A stretch of DNA of 64,000 nt from Flavobacterium profundi (GCF_006491645.1 NZ_VDCZ01000001.1:310001-374000), one strand, 5' to 3'; positions 26,491 through 35,582 are shown, counted from the first letter of the stretch. The notes: generated by a model not told the origin, from the sequence alone. Numbers and translations are program-made.

Positions 26491-29316
26491 TTATTGTTTA
26501 ACAATCTTACAATTGCTTATTCCATTTTTACCAGATAATTGAACAAAATAAATTCCTGAATGAAAATCAGCTGTATTAATTGTTATTTTTTGCTGATTAT
26601 TACATTTTTCTTTAAGTATTATTTGCCCAGTACTGTTCATAATCACTATATTTTCAAACAATCCTGCTGATTGCATTTCAATCGTTGCTTCATTCGTAAC
26701 AGGGTTTGGATACACACTATATAAAGCATTTAAAACATTTTCATTTTTCCCCATTTCATTAGCCATTCTTGATGTACTAGCATTACAACTACCCATTACG
26801 AAATTCATTTTGTCATTAGCTGTATTGTTTTCTCCTCCAGTCGGCAAACTGTAGGTGTAATAAAAATAAATTGTTTGACCTGAAGTAGCGTTAATTTTAA
26901 AAGGAACATTCGGTTGTGCTAAATAACCTGGATACGTAGCATTTAAAGCAGTGCTGTAATATAAAATAAGGGTTGTATTTCCTATTCCTGTTCTATTAGG
27001 AACAAAAGTTAAGAAAGAACCTTCTGAATTATTGGTAATGGTAACATTAAAATCTCCATTCGCCGCTACTCTTGTACAAGACCCTACTGGAGGTGGCGGA
27101 GGAGTTTGAGAAGCTTCTGTAAATGTAAATTGCTCCCAAGTATCTTGAGAATCGGTACCAACTTGTTTTAAAACACCAGCACTATTCAATTGCAACCTTC
27201 TTAAATTGCTTTCTAAAGTAGTCAAATAAAATTTACCATTACCAGCTGGTGTAATTTGCCATCTTTCCCAAGTACCTGCATAACTACTAGGTTGCATGTC
27301 GGTAAAATCGGTATTATCAGAACGCAATCTCGGATTTCCTTGACCTCCAACACAATCAATGTAGTAACTATTATTGGGAGCAGCAGTAAACTTCCACTCT
27401 ACTGTTGATCCTGTTGTTGTTATTGCTGCACTAAAAGGATCTTCTGAACCATTAGCACCAATTCTTTTATTATGAAAGGGATTCGCTATATAGTAGGTTT
27501 TATTTGGATCGGGAACAAAAGTTGAAACTGTAGTTACTGTTACATTAAATGTTACATTAGTTGTTGTTCCGCAAGCATTTGTAAAAGTAGCTGTATAATT
27601 TCCTGCTTGATTAGATTGTATATTTGAAATTGTTATTTCTCTAGTTGTTGCAGCAAAATTATTTGGCCCTGTCCATGACCAACTTCCGCCAGTCGTAGGT
27701 TGCGGTCCAAATGTAATGCTATTCCCAGACTGCAATGAAACAGTAGTATTTGAAGTCCAATTTTGTCCATTAATAGCATAATAAGGTGTAATTGCAGTAG
27801 GTTGACAAACTGTTGTATTTCCGTCTACCCAAACAATATCATCAATAGCAAATTGAAAATTGGAAGTAGGAATAGCACCATCGTTTCCTATTCTAAACAT
27901 ATACGACATATCTTGAAAAGCAACCAGACCTCCTAAATCGCTTATTGGAATTGTCACCTGACCCCATTCTCCATTACGCACTAAACCATATTTAGTTTGT
28001 CCTGCAGGAAAATTCACTTGAGCTGCATTCGTATAATTATCATTTACACCAATAAAAAAAGATACATTTGCTGGTATTTTAATTTTAAATTTCAATGAAC
28101 CATTCGCTGTATAACTGGACATATTCTTACCAAATAAAGTAGTAATTCCAGCTCCAAACCAACCTTTAGAACTATCATTTGTAAACGATAACACATTTGC
28201 ACCTTCAGCTGGTGCTATAGCATTATTTTCAATTAAGGTTTCACCAAAAATATAAAACTCTGAATCTGAACCAAAAGTTAGTTTTTTAGTTGTTGGTGTA
28301 GTATCCGTAAAAACACCAAAAGTTCCGTTTTCAGCAGGAATAGTTCCATCCGAAAGCGCAACACTTCCATATCCATTCCATTTGTGTACACGCACATAAT
28401 CCACATACATTTTACCAGGAAGCGGTGCCGTTACTGCTCCATTAGAAGAAACACCTGGTAAAGTTCCACCTACTGCTAAATTCAGTAACATATAAAAAGG
28501 TCTTGTAAAAGGAGCTGTTACAGAATTATTAGCATCAATTGGAAAAGGATTTTCATATAAATCATATTCATTGGCACCATCTACAACCGTAAAACGAATT
28601 TGTGTGGGTTCCCAATAAATTCTATATTTTACAAATCGATCGTTTAAAGGAGCTGCTGCCACATAGGGTTTATTATAATTTACGTCAGAAGCAATATTCC
28701 CAACGCCACCAGGAACAGGAAAAAAAGTATTGGCACCTACATACGTATTCACGGTTGAAGACGTTGCACCTTGCTCATTTCTTGCTGCCTGACTAAATCC
28801 CATTTCCATCATATCAATTTCACCTTTTGCTGGCCAAGCTAAATTAGAAGTTCCCAGCATCCATACAGCTGGCCATAAACCTTGATTAAGATTAGGTACA
28901 CGTACACGCACTTCTACCATACCATAATGAATGGCAACTTTATTATCGCTATTAATTTTACCTGAAGTAAAAACTCTTGAACCCGAAACTTGATTTTTAG
29001 CTTCTAATACTAATGCTTTATTTCCTGCTTCACCAGGAACATCTCCAATATAAACATTGTTCGCTTCATAAGACTGTAATTCTTGATTTCCCCAACCACA
29101 CAATCCAATATTACAACCATCCCCAATATCTTTAGTCCATTGTGAAGTATTAAAAGTATTGAAATTATCTTCCCAAATAACAGGACCAATTTGAGAATAC
29201 GAAGAAGCGGTTATCAATAAAAATCCAGTAATAAATAAACAGAATTTAATTTTAGATTCCCTTAGGACAGATAAAATACCTTTCCTTAAAAAGTAGTAAA
29301 AATCATTTTTTTTCAT
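26491..29316 (-). CDS. Secreted GH16 beta-glucanase with type IX sorting domain
   Basis: 941 residues. Signal peptide about 1-42. GH16 domain about 45-315 with catalytic motif GEIDMMEMG (E166 nucleophile, D168, E171 acid/base), as in laminarinases. Then come beta-sandwich modules of likely carbohydrate-binding type (about 330-505), an Ig/PKD-like module (about 510-595), a beta-trefoil-like or wrapping module (about 600-735), and a C-terminal type IX secretion sorting domain (VYPNPVTNEATIEMQ to the end). It should be secreted and cleave beta-1,3 or mixed-linkage glucans. No SusCD-like genes are adjacent. Confidence 0.92.
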   Translation of the reverse strand: MKKNDFYYFLRKGILSVLRESKIKFCLFITGFLLITASSYSQIGPVIWEDNFNTFNTSQWTKDIGDGCNIGLCGWGNQELQSYEANNVYIGDVPGEAGNKALVLEAKNQVSGSRVFTSGKINSDNKVAIHYGMVEVRVRVPNLNQGLWPAVWMLGTSNLAWPAKGEIDMMEMGFSQAARNEQGATSSTVNTYVGANTFFPVPGGVGNIASDVNYNKPYVAAAPLNDRFVKYRIYWEPTQIRFTVVDGANEYDLYENPFPIDANNSVTAPFTRPFYMLLNLAVGGTLPGVSSNGAVTAPLPGKMYVDYVRVHKWNGYGSVALSDGTIPAENGTFGVFTDTTPTTKKLTFGSDSEFYIFGETLIENNAIAPAEGANVLSFTNDSSKGWFGAGITTLFGKNMSSYTANGSLKFKIKIPANVSFFIGVNDNYTNAAQVNFPAGQTKYGLVRNGEWGQVTIPISDLGGLVAFQDMSYMFRIGNDGAIPTSNFQFAIDDIVWVDGNTTVCQPTAITPYYAINGQNWTSNTTVSLQSGNSITFGPQPTTGGSWSWTGPNNFAATTREITISNIQSNQAGNYTATFTNACGTTTNVTFNVTVTTVSTFVPDPNKTYYIANPFHNKRIGANGSEDPFSAAITTTGSTVEWKFTAAPNNSYYIDCVGGQGNPRLRSDNTDFTDMQPSSYAGTWERWQITPAGNGKFYLTTLESNLRRLQLNSAGVLKQVGTDSQDTWEQFTFTEASQTPPPPPVGSCTRVAANGDFNVTITNNSEGSFLTFVPNRTGIGNTTLILYYSTALNATYPGYLAQPNVPFKINATSGQTIYFYYTYSLPTGGENNTANDKMNFVMGSCNASTSRMANEMGKNENVLNALYSVYPNPVTNEATIEMQSAGLFENIVIMNSTGQIILKEKCNNQQKITINTADFHSGIYFVQLSGKNGISNCKIVKQ

Positions 29317-29674
29317 AATATATAGAGTTTGTTTTGTTTGCTATCATAAAATACAATCATAATCGCTATTAACCATACCTAAATTATGGTATCAAAAAAA
29401 AATAGCTTAATTTTTTATGATATTCCAAAAATAATGTTAAAAAAATAAGCAATAAATAAAATCAAGGCTATAAAAAATATACAACAACCATTTAACATCT
29501 TCTACATCTTAAAATGTTAAAATAAAAAGTATTTCATCGATTTTTTTATACACTTTAAAGAAAAAAGACTAATTATTGACCTTTTCAAATTAAACTTTAA
29601 AGTTTTTAAAATTAAAAATGTATAGGTAATGTTGAGTAAATCTTCTTTTACATAAAGCTATATTAAAAGAAGAT
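29317..29674. other. Intergenic region between GH16 and aquaporin genes
   Basis: About 360 bases without a credible gene. It should hold the GH16 promoter; a short imperfect repeat ATACC/GGTAT lies near 29372-29389, and a perfect palindrome AAACTTTAAAGTTT at 29592-29605. I see no TAnnTTTG box for the GH16 gene. Confidence 0.6.
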
Positions 29675-29678
29675 TTAC
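29636..29678 (-). terminator. Long hairpin at the end of the aquaporin gene
   Basis: Perfect 15-base arms (GTAAATCTTCTTTTA and complement) with a 13-base loop, overlapping the stop codon. No T run follows directly on the minus strand, so it may act as an mRNA 3' stabiliser. Confidence 0.55.
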
Positions 29679-30319
29679 CTTTTTGAATTAAAGAAACGAT
29701 ATATCAAAAGAAAAAACAGCATCCCGGATGTTGGTGCTAAAAAATAGAGCCATAAAAAATTAATAGTACCCGAAATAATAGATGGGCCAAAACTTCTTGC
29801 GGGATTCATTGAAGCTCCACAAATAGGGCCTGCCAACCAGGCTTCTAAAAAAACGGTAAACCCAATTAAAAGAGGCGCCCATTTCTTTAAAGACATAACA
29901 TTCGTTATCACAATAACACCCATTAAAATAAAGCTAATCCCAAATTCAAGAAAAAAAGATTCCCAAACACTTCCACTTGGAATAGTATTTCCTAATTTTT
30001 GATTGAATGGAAAAATATAATGAAGCAATAAACTAGCCAAGACCGCTCCAAACAATTGAAAAAAAATATAGAATAGTGTTTTTTTAATTTCAATGTTTTT
30101 ATTAAAATAGAATGTTACCGTTACCGCAGGATTAATATGGCAGTCTGAAAACTTACCTAAAAAATGAACCAAAATCCATACAGTTACCCCAAAAACTACA
30201 CCTATACCAAAAGCCTGAATAACACCATTATATTCTTCACTAATGATAATAGATCCAGTTCCAAAAAACACCAATAAAAACGTACCCAAAAACTCAGCCC
30301 AATAATTTTTATTTTCCAT
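29675..30319 (-). CDS. MIP family aquaporin/aquaglyceroporin in ars-type operon
   Basis: 214 residues from MENKNYW, six hydrophobic helices and the two pore motifs NPAVT and NPARSFGP. The start at 30319 overlaps the upstream gene by 11 bases; the open frame extends seven codons more. Family members conduct water or small uncharged solutes. In the company of an ArsR regulator and an arsenate-reductase-like enzyme it resembles the AqpS arrangement of Sinorhizobium, where a channel lets As(OH)3 leave the cell down its gradient. Here the arsenite role is inferred from context. Confidence 0.88.
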   Translation of the reverse strand: MENKNYWAEFLGTFLLVFFGTGSIIISEEYNGVIQAFGIGVVFGVTVWILVHFLGKFSDCHINPAVTVTFYFNKNIEIKKTLFYIFFQLFGAVLASLLLHYIFPFNQKLGNTIPSGSVWESFFLEFGISFILMGVIVITNVMSLKKWAPLLIGFTVFLEAWLAGPICGASMNPARSFGPSIISGTINFLWLYFLAPTSGMLFFLLIYRFFNSKR

Positions 30320-30926
30320 TTTTAATCTTTGAAAACACATACGCCATTTCAGTTGCTATTTCAATACTTTTATCCCAATAACCTTGTTGCATTTCATTCG
30401 TATTATCAAATTTTTTAGGGTCATCATATTGAACAGAAAAGCGTTTTTCAGCACCTGAGACAAAAGGACAAGCCTCATTAGCAGAAGAACATGTCATGAT
30501 AGCTGCAAAATTTGAACTCGGATTGAATGTATGCTGTAAGGTTTTTGAAAAAGCAATAACAGCTGGTTCATTAACATTAAACTTTATAGCATAAATAGGA
30601 TTTGTTCCTTCATCTAGCTTTTCAGATTCAAAACCTTGTTTTTTTAGCGTTTCTGCTATCATATAAAACAAAGCCGTAGCTTCTGTTCCTGCTGAATAAC
30701 AAGTCACATTAGATATTTCATAGTAAAAAGCCATGGTTTGCGCCCAAATTTGAGACAAATGACTTCTACGTGAATTATGGGTGCAAATAAAATTAAGCCT
30801 AATTTTTTCCTGATGATTCACTTTCTCTTGAATATAATCAATTAAAGGTTGCAACACCTCTTTTCTATCTTTTGAAAGTGTATCAAATGACAAAGTCAGT
30901 AAGGTTTTTTCTAATTTTTCTAACAT
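30309..30926 (-). CDS. Low-molecular-weight phosphatase / arsenate reductase-like protein
   Basis: 205 residues. The P-loop is FICTHNSRRSHLSQIWAQ, the CxxNSxRS form used by thioredoxin-coupled ArsC proteins and their phosphatase relatives. MTCSSANEACPFVSGAEKRFSVQYDDPKKFD holds further Cys that could carry the disulfide relay, and DDP supplies the general-acid Asp. Bacteroidetes annotations often call it protein-tyrosine-phosphatase. It overlaps the aquaporin gene, which supports a joint role in arsenate reduction and arsenite exit. Confidence 0.88.
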   Translation of the reverse strand: MLEKLEKTLLTLSFDTLSKDRKEVLQPLIDYIQEKVNHQEKIRLNFICTHNSRRSHLSQIWAQTMAFYYEISNVTCYSAGTEATALFYMIAETLKKQGFESEKLDEGTNPIYAIKFNVNEPAVIAFSKTLQHTFNPSSNFAAIMTCSSANEACPFVSGAEKRFSVQYDDPKKFDNTNEMQQGYWDKSIEIATEMAYVFSKIKNGK

Positions 30927-31084
30927 ATTTTTTTATTTAGCCCAGACTGGAGTAACTATCCTTTAGCAGTTGAAAACGTAGTTTTTATCTTTTTTTAAAA
31001 GCGACAACAGAAGCTTTTAGAAAAGAGAATAAAACAGTTTGAAACCAAAAAGATAGTACAAAAGGCTGGATAAGCTTCTTATAC

Positions 31085-31558
31085 TTAACAACAACCCGAA
31101 CCAGGAGCACAGGAATTTTCTTTTGCTTTCCATTCTCCTATTTTTACTTTCTTTTTTTCCTGTGGAATTCCGCAAGAGTCACTTGCCAAACAAGTAGTTA
31201 ATTTAGAGGTTAACAAGAAGTTATTGCCATCAAAATCTAGGCTAAATTTTCCAATAGTATCTGGCATTTGATATTCTACTTCAATTTCTAAATCTTCCAT
31301 ACCAATAATTTTTTCTGACAGTTCAATGATATGAATCAACTTTTCGGGATGCAAACGATGATCATAATCATTCGCTTCCCATAATTGAAAATTTACTACC
31401 TCTTCTTTTCGAACCGTTCCCCCACAATCGATAAAATATTTCGATACTTTTCCCACCTCAGTAACATGAAAATGAGAAGGAACTAATTGACCATTAGGCA
31501 ATTGAAAAGCAATTACAGACAAGTCTTTTAAAGCGTTTTTTATTTCTGATAATTTCAT
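31085..31558 (-). CDS. DUF6428 family protein with Cys-rich tail
   Basis: 157 residues. N-terminal SEIKNALKDLSVIAFQLPNGQLVPSHFHVTEVGKVSKYFIDCGGTVRKEEVVNFQLW is the DUF6428 core, a cupin-like or SnoaL-like beta region with His residues. The chain ends CLASDSCG, then CAPGSGCC. These Cys groups could bind As(III) or another soft metal. It lies 30 bases after arsR and so belongs to the same operon. Function is not established. Confidence 0.8.
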   Translation of the reverse strand: MKLSEIKNALKDLSVIAFQLPNGQLVPSHFHVTEVGKVSKYFIDCGGTVRKEEVVNFQLWEANDYDHRLHPEKLIHIIELSEKIIGMEDLEIEVEYQMPDTIGKFSLDFDGNNFLLTSKLTTCLASDSCGIPQEKKKVKIGEWKAKENSCAPGSGCC

Positions 31559-31588
31559 AATAGTATTATTTTGAGTAATAAATTAAGT

Positions 31589-31912
31589 TTAGCAACATTT
31601 ATTTTGCAACTGATTTATGAGTCGGTTAAAGTAGTCTTCAATCATTTTTAGCGTATCTGGATTTAAGCAATAACAAATGGCTGTACCTTCTATGGTACCT
31701 TTTATAATATTGGCATTTTTCAATTCTTTTAGATGTTGAGAAACGGTTGGTTGAGCTAAAGGCAATTCGTTCACAATGTCGCCACAAATACAACTATCCA
31801 CTTGTAGTAAATACTGGATAATTGCAATTCTTGCAGGATGTGACATGGCTTTAAAAAGCGTTGCCAATTGATTTTGCTGCTCGGTAAAAAATTCTGATTT
31901 AGAAACTCCCAT
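31589..31912 (-). CDS. arsR: ArsR/SmtB family metalloregulator
   Basis: 107 residues with the winged-helix ArsR fold: LFKAMSHPARIAIIQYLL, the sensor helix SCICGDIVNELPLAQPTVSQHLKELKNANII (the C-x-C of ELCVCD-type arsenic sites), and a C-terminal NKCC. The vicinal Cys pairs suggest As(III) or Sb(III) sensing. It is the first gene of the unit with DUF6428, the phosphatase and the aquaporin, and would repress it in the absence of metalloid. Confidence 0.92.
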   Translation of the reverse strand: MGVSKSEFFTEQQNQLATLFKAMSHPARIAIIQYLLQVDSCICGDIVNELPLAQPTVSQHLKELKNANIIKGTIEGTAICYCLNPDTLKMIEDYFNRLINQLQNKCC

Positions 31913-31970
31913 GAGTATTTAAATTTATTTTTTGGTATAATTTAAAAACGATTCTCGATACAATTTTACA

Positions 31971-31992
31971 AGTAAAAATTAGCATTTTTACT
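31971..31992. promoter_or_regulatory. Candidate ArsR operator
   Basis: Perfect 9-base arms AGTAAAAAT and ATTTTTACT around TAGC, 59 bases upstream of arsR. It is the strongest inverted repeat close to the start. Confidence 0.45.
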
Positions 31993-32033
31993 TTATAAAA
32001 TCACTCGAATTGACGTTTTATAATCATTATCAA

Positions 32034-32063
32034 TTATTATATTGCAATATTACGATATAATAA
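32034..32063. promoter_or_regulatory. Second inverted repeat upstream of arsR
   Basis: Perfect 9-base arms TTATTATAT and ATATAATAA around 12 bases, which include the near-palindrome ATTGCAAT region. It lies between arsR and the divergent lipoprotein gene and could serve either. Confidence 0.35.
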
Positions 32064-32126
32064 TATATAAAACAATAAATGAATCAATTTTAACACTTAA
32101 GATACATATTTACAAGGAGTTGTTAC

Positions 32127-32195
32127 ATGAATAGGCATATCTTGAAAAACAATACTATAATTTTACTATTCAAACATTTAAAACAAAAAATATGA
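32127..32195 (+). CDS. Possible 22-codon leader ORF upstream of lipoprotein
   Basis: ATG 32127 opens a 22-residue frame (MNRHILKNNTIILLFKHLKQ and two more residues) whose TGA overlaps the lipoprotein ATG as ATGA. AAGGAG stands 6 bases before it, a strong Shine-Dalgarno that is uncommon in Bacteroidetes. It may couple translation of the lipoprotein; it could also be chance. Confidence 0.35.
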   Translation: MNRHILKNNTIILLFKHLKQKI

Positions 32196-33097
32196 AAAAA
32201 TTAAGCCTTTGTATTAGCAGCTTATTTTGCTTGCTAACACTATCTTGTCAAGATGATTTCAAGGAAATTGAAACCACACAAAAAGAAGTAAAAAAAACCA
32301 CTTCCGAAGAAAGGCCAACAGCTTGCCCATCGTTATTTGCATTAGTATCACCTGCAAACGGAACTGGAAGTCCGATTTTACCAAATATCCAATCTTTTAT
32401 TTTTAAAATAGATTTAGGTACGAGTCCTGTAGGTTACACATTTGTCTCTCAGATAAAAATCGGAGGAAAACCTGTTACTTGCGTTACAGGAATCACAGAT
32501 ATGTCAGGCACAACCGATTTTGCTTGGGCTGTAACAGGAATAAATTCCAATTTTCCCAAAAAATTATTAAAGGTTCATATTCCAACAGGCAACTCTAGTA
32601 TCGCTTATACTACAACCGATTATCTTCAGGATATTGAAAATTTAGATCCAACAACATTAGTTGGTATAAAAGAAGGTAGTTCACAAATCTTAAAATTAGA
32701 CCTGTCTTCTGGCTCTTGTTCCCCTTTTGCTCCAAGTGGTTTTCCTTCTCAATACAATGGTTTAACCATAGCAAGTGGAAAATTATATGCCATCTCTGGC
32801 AATACGAACTTTATTTGCCCATCTAGAAGAGGTGATATTTTTGAATACGAATTAACAGGAGGTGATTACATAAACAAATATTCTTATAAGTCTTCCGTAG
32901 CCAGTTATACTATGAAAGAATTGGGACTTCATTTCGATTTTTGCTATGGTAAAGGGTGTGTTATAGGTAGTGCGCAAGCTATAATATCTAACAATACTAA
33001 TATAAAACCTTGTATTACACCTTATCCTAGTTTTTTATTGAACACGGTTACCACACATCAAAATTATCATGGTATCTATGATTTTATGACCAAGTAA
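32192..33097 (+). CDS. Lipoprotein of unknown function
   Basis: 301 residues with a lipobox in LLTLSCQDD (Cys near residue 19). The mature part has repeated beta segments such as TCVTGITDMSGTTDFAWAVTGI and LVGIKEGSSQILKLDLSSGSC that look like a beta-propeller or similar repeat fold, and pairs of Cys near the end. I recognise no family. Divergent from arsR, but no evidence ties it to metalloid resistance. Confidence 0.75.
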   Translation: MKKLSLCISSLFCLLTLSCQDDFKEIETTQKEVKKTTSEERPTACPSLFALVSPANGTGSPILPNIQSFIFKIDLGTSPVGYTFVSQIKIGGKPVTCVTGITDMSGTTDFAWAVTGINSNFPKKLLKVHIPTGNSSIAYTTTDYLQDIENLDPTTLVGIKEGSSQILKLDLSSGSCSPFAPSGFPSQYNGLTIASGKLYAISGNTNFICPSRRGDIFEYELTGGDYINKYSYKSSVASYTMKELGLHFDFCYGKGCVIGSAQAIISNNTNIKPCITPYPSFLLNTVTTHQNYHGIYDFMTK

Positions 33098-33107
33098 TAG
33101 CCATAAA

Positions 33108-33136
33108 AAAACTCCCAATATTATATTGGGAGTTTT
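33108..33136. terminator. Bidirectional terminator between lipoprotein and rpsA
   Basis: Near-perfect palindrome with arms AAAACTCCCAATAT and its complement and a one-base centre, flanked by A and T runs. It serves both convergent genes. Confidence 0.88.
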
Positions 33137-33160
33137 CATTATTATAAAGAAAAAGAATTA

Positions 33161-34927
33161 TTATTTTTCTCCTTTTTCCATTTTAGCTTTTAATTCAGCT
33201 AATGCATCAATATCACCTAAAGTTGATTTCTCAACATTATTTGATGAAGAAACATTTGTTTCAACAGCTTTAGCTGCTTTTTCTTCTTCTTCACGGAAGA
33301 TAGCTGTATGAGAAGCCACTACTCTTTTGAATTCTTTATTGAACTCAATAACTTTAAAGTCTGCAGTATCTCCTTTTTTCAATTTTTTACCATCTTCTTT
33401 CTCTAAATGACGTGTTGGAATGAAAGCCACTACATCATCACCGAAATCTACAGTTGCACCTTTGTCAACGATTTCTCCGATAGTTCCATTATGAATAGTA
33501 CCTACAGCAAAAGCATCTTCATGTTTATCCCATGGGTTTTCAGTAGTTTGTTTGTGACCTAAAGATAATTTACGTCCTTCCACATCCAACTCTAAAACAA
33601 CCACTTCCATTTTGTCACCTACGTTTACAAATTCAGATGGGTGTTTAATTTTCTTAGTCCAAGATAAATCAGAGATATATACTAAACCATCGATTCCTTC
33701 TTCTAACTCTACGAAAATACCAAAGTTTGTGAAGTTTCTAACGATACCTGTATGTTTAGAACCTACTGGGTATTTAGCAGTGATATCAGTCCATGGATCT
33801 TGCGTCATTTGCTTGATACCTAAAGACATTTTTCTTTCTTCTCTATCTAAAGTTAAGATAACTGCTTCTACTTCATCACCAATTTTCATGAAATCTTGTG
33901 CACTTCTTAAGTGAGTTGACCAAGACATTTCAGAAACGTGGATTAAACCTTCAACACCTTCAGCTACTTCAATGAAAGCACCGTAATCTGCTAAAACAAC
34001 AACTTTACCTTTAACTTTATCACCAACATTTAAATCAGCACTTAAAGCATCCCAAGGGTGCGCGTTTAATTGTTTTAAACCTAATTGAATTCTTGTTTTC
34101 TCATCATCGAAATCAAGGATTACAACGTTTAATTTTTGATCTAACTCAAGAACTTCGCTTGGGTGATTGATTCTAGACCAAGATAAGTCTGTAATATGGA
34201 TTAATCCATCTACACCACCTAAGTCAATGAACACACCGTAAGAAGTAATGTTTTTAACCACACCTTCTAAAACTTGTCCTTTTTCTAATTGACCAATAAT
34301 TTCTTTCTTTTGCTCTTCGATATCTGCCTCGATAAGTGCTTTGTGAGAAACAACTACGTTTTTGAACTCATGGTTAATTTTTACCACTTTAAATTCCATA
34401 GTTTTGTTCACATACTGATCGTAATCACGGATTGGTTTTACGTCAATTTGAGAACCTGGTAAGAATGCTTCAATTCCGAAAACATCTACAATCATACCAC
34501 CTTTAGTTCTGCATTTTACAAAACCATTCACGATTTCTCCAGACTCATGAGCAGCAATAACTCTATCCCAAGCTTTGATAGTTCTTGCTTTTCTGTGAGA
34601 CAATACTAATTGACCTGTTTTATCCTCACGAATATCAATAAGTACTTCTACTTTATCACCAACTTTTAAGTTAGGATTGTAACGAAATTCGTTTAAAGAG
34701 ATAACACCTTCAGATTTAGCATTGATATCAACAATAGCGTCTCTATCAGTAATTCTAACTACAGTACCTACTACTACTTCCTCATCCTTAGTATCGATAA
34801 AAGTTTTAGATACTAGGTCTTCAAATTCTTGTAAGTTTTTCTCATCTACTACATCAATACCTTCTTGGTAGTTGTGCCAGTTAAAATTTGCTAAAAACTC
34901 TTCTTGTGTTTTGTTAATTTCAGACAT
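33161..34927 (-). CDS. rpsA: 30S ribosomal protein S1
   Basis: 588 residues with six S1 OB-fold repeats; the clearest are SYGVFIDLGGVDGLIHITDLSW, DYGAFIEVAEGVEGLIHVSEMSW and NFGIFVELEEGIDGLVYISDLSW, each about 85 residues apart. The first two and the last are more divergent, as is usual. It binds mRNA on the 30S subunit; in Bacteroidetes, where Shine-Dalgarno pairing is weak, it is thought to matter for initiation. A full promoter lies at 35049-35078, giving a leader over 110 bases. Confidence 0.97.
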   Translation of the reverse strand: MSEINKTQEEFLANFNWHNYQEGIDVVDEKNLQEFEDLVSKTFIDTKDEEVVVGTVVRITDRDAIVDINAKSEGVISLNEFRYNPNLKVGDKVEVLIDIREDKTGQLVLSHRKARTIKAWDRVIAAHESGEIVNGFVKCRTKGGMIVDVFGIEAFLPGSQIDVKPIRDYDQYVNKTMEFKVVKINHEFKNVVVSHKALIEADIEEQKKEIIGQLEKGQVLEGVVKNITSYGVFIDLGGVDGLIHITDLSWSRINHPSEVLELDQKLNVVILDFDDEKTRIQLGLKQLNAHPWDALSADLNVGDKVKGKVVVLADYGAFIEVAEGVEGLIHVSEMSWSTHLRSAQDFMKIGDEVEAVILTLDREERKMSLGIKQMTQDPWTDITAKYPVGSKHTGIVRNFTNFGIFVELEEGIDGLVYISDLSWTKKIKHPSEFVNVGDKMEVVVLELDVEGRKLSLGHKQTTENPWDKHEDAFAVGTIHNGTIGEIVDKGATVDFGDDVVAFIPTRHLEKEDGKKLKKGDTADFKVIEFNKEFKRVVASHTAIFREEEEKAAKAVETNVSSSNNVEKSTLGDIDALAELKAKMEKGEK

Positions 34928-35048
34928 ATGCTGATTTAAAAATTTGTATGTTGTGCTCTTACGGGTTTTTTTATACAGATTAAAAACAACAACAGTGTTT
35001 GTATAAATTATTGATTCCTAATGAAAACCCAATTCTGTCAAAAGGTGT

Positions 35049-35078
35049 GCAAAATTACAAATAATTTATTAATTAACA
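35049..35078 (-). promoter_or_regulatory. rpsA promoter
   Basis: Minus-strand TTG (35076-35078) and TAATTTTG (35049-35056) are 19 bases apart. The start codon lies 122 bases downstream, so the mRNA has a long leader. Confidence 0.75.
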
Positions 35079-35186
35079 AACATTTAGAACAAGAAAACTA
35101 CATGTAATTGACATGAAAAATTATTTCGTAGGAAACCAATAAAAAACTGATGCTAAAAAATGTATTTTTATAACCAAAAAAATCAT

Positions 35187-35582
35187 ATGCATCAACATAT
35201 CGCACACATTACTTTAGTTGTAAAAGATTATGATGAAGCGCTTGCTTTTTACACAAAAAAGTTACATTTTGAAATCATAGAAGACACTTTTATCAGTGCT
35301 GAAAAAAGGTGGGTTCGTATCGCTCCCAAAAACAGCAAAGCGTGTTGTCTTTTACTTGCCAAAGCAGCAAATGAAACACAAAAAGAATACATTGGCAACC
35401 AAACAGGCGGTCGAGTGTTTTTATTTCTGTATACCAATAACTTTTGGGAGGATTACCAACAAATGAAACGCAATGATATTCATTTTTTAGAAGAACCTAG
35501 AAAAGAACCGTACGGAACTGTTGTAGTTTTCCAAGATTTATATGGCAATAAATGGGATTTGATTGAACCTAATATTTCTTAA
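35187..35582 (+). CDS. VOC family (glyoxalase/bleomycin-resistance fold) protein
   Basis: 131 residues from MHQHIAHITLVVKDYDEALAFYTKKLHFEIIEDT, the first beta-alpha-beta module of the VOC fold, and a second module ending FQDLYGNKWDLIEP with the metal-ligand Glu. The His in IAHITLVV is the first metal ligand. Upstream codons back to 35160 are open but the internal ATG fits the family start. Substrate unknown. Its end overlaps the convergent cmk gene by four bases. Confidence 0.88.
   Translation: MHQHIAHITLVVKDYDEALAFYTKKLHFEIIEDTFISAEKRWVRIAPKNSKACCLLLAKAANETQKEYIGNQTGGRVFLFLYTNNFWEDYQQMKRNDIHFLEEPRKEPYGTVVVFQDLYGNKWDLIEPNIS

Noticed and set aside
29370..29390. ATACC/GGTAT repeat as a GH16 operator
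   Set aside because: Only five-base arms; too weak to claim.
29592..29605. AAACTTTAAAGTTT palindrome as an operator
   Set aside because: Lies far from any start codon in very AT-rich sequence; chance is likely.
33126..33311. Plus-strand open frame over the end of rpsA
   Set aside because: It is antisense to well-conserved S1 sequence and shows no protein pattern of its own.
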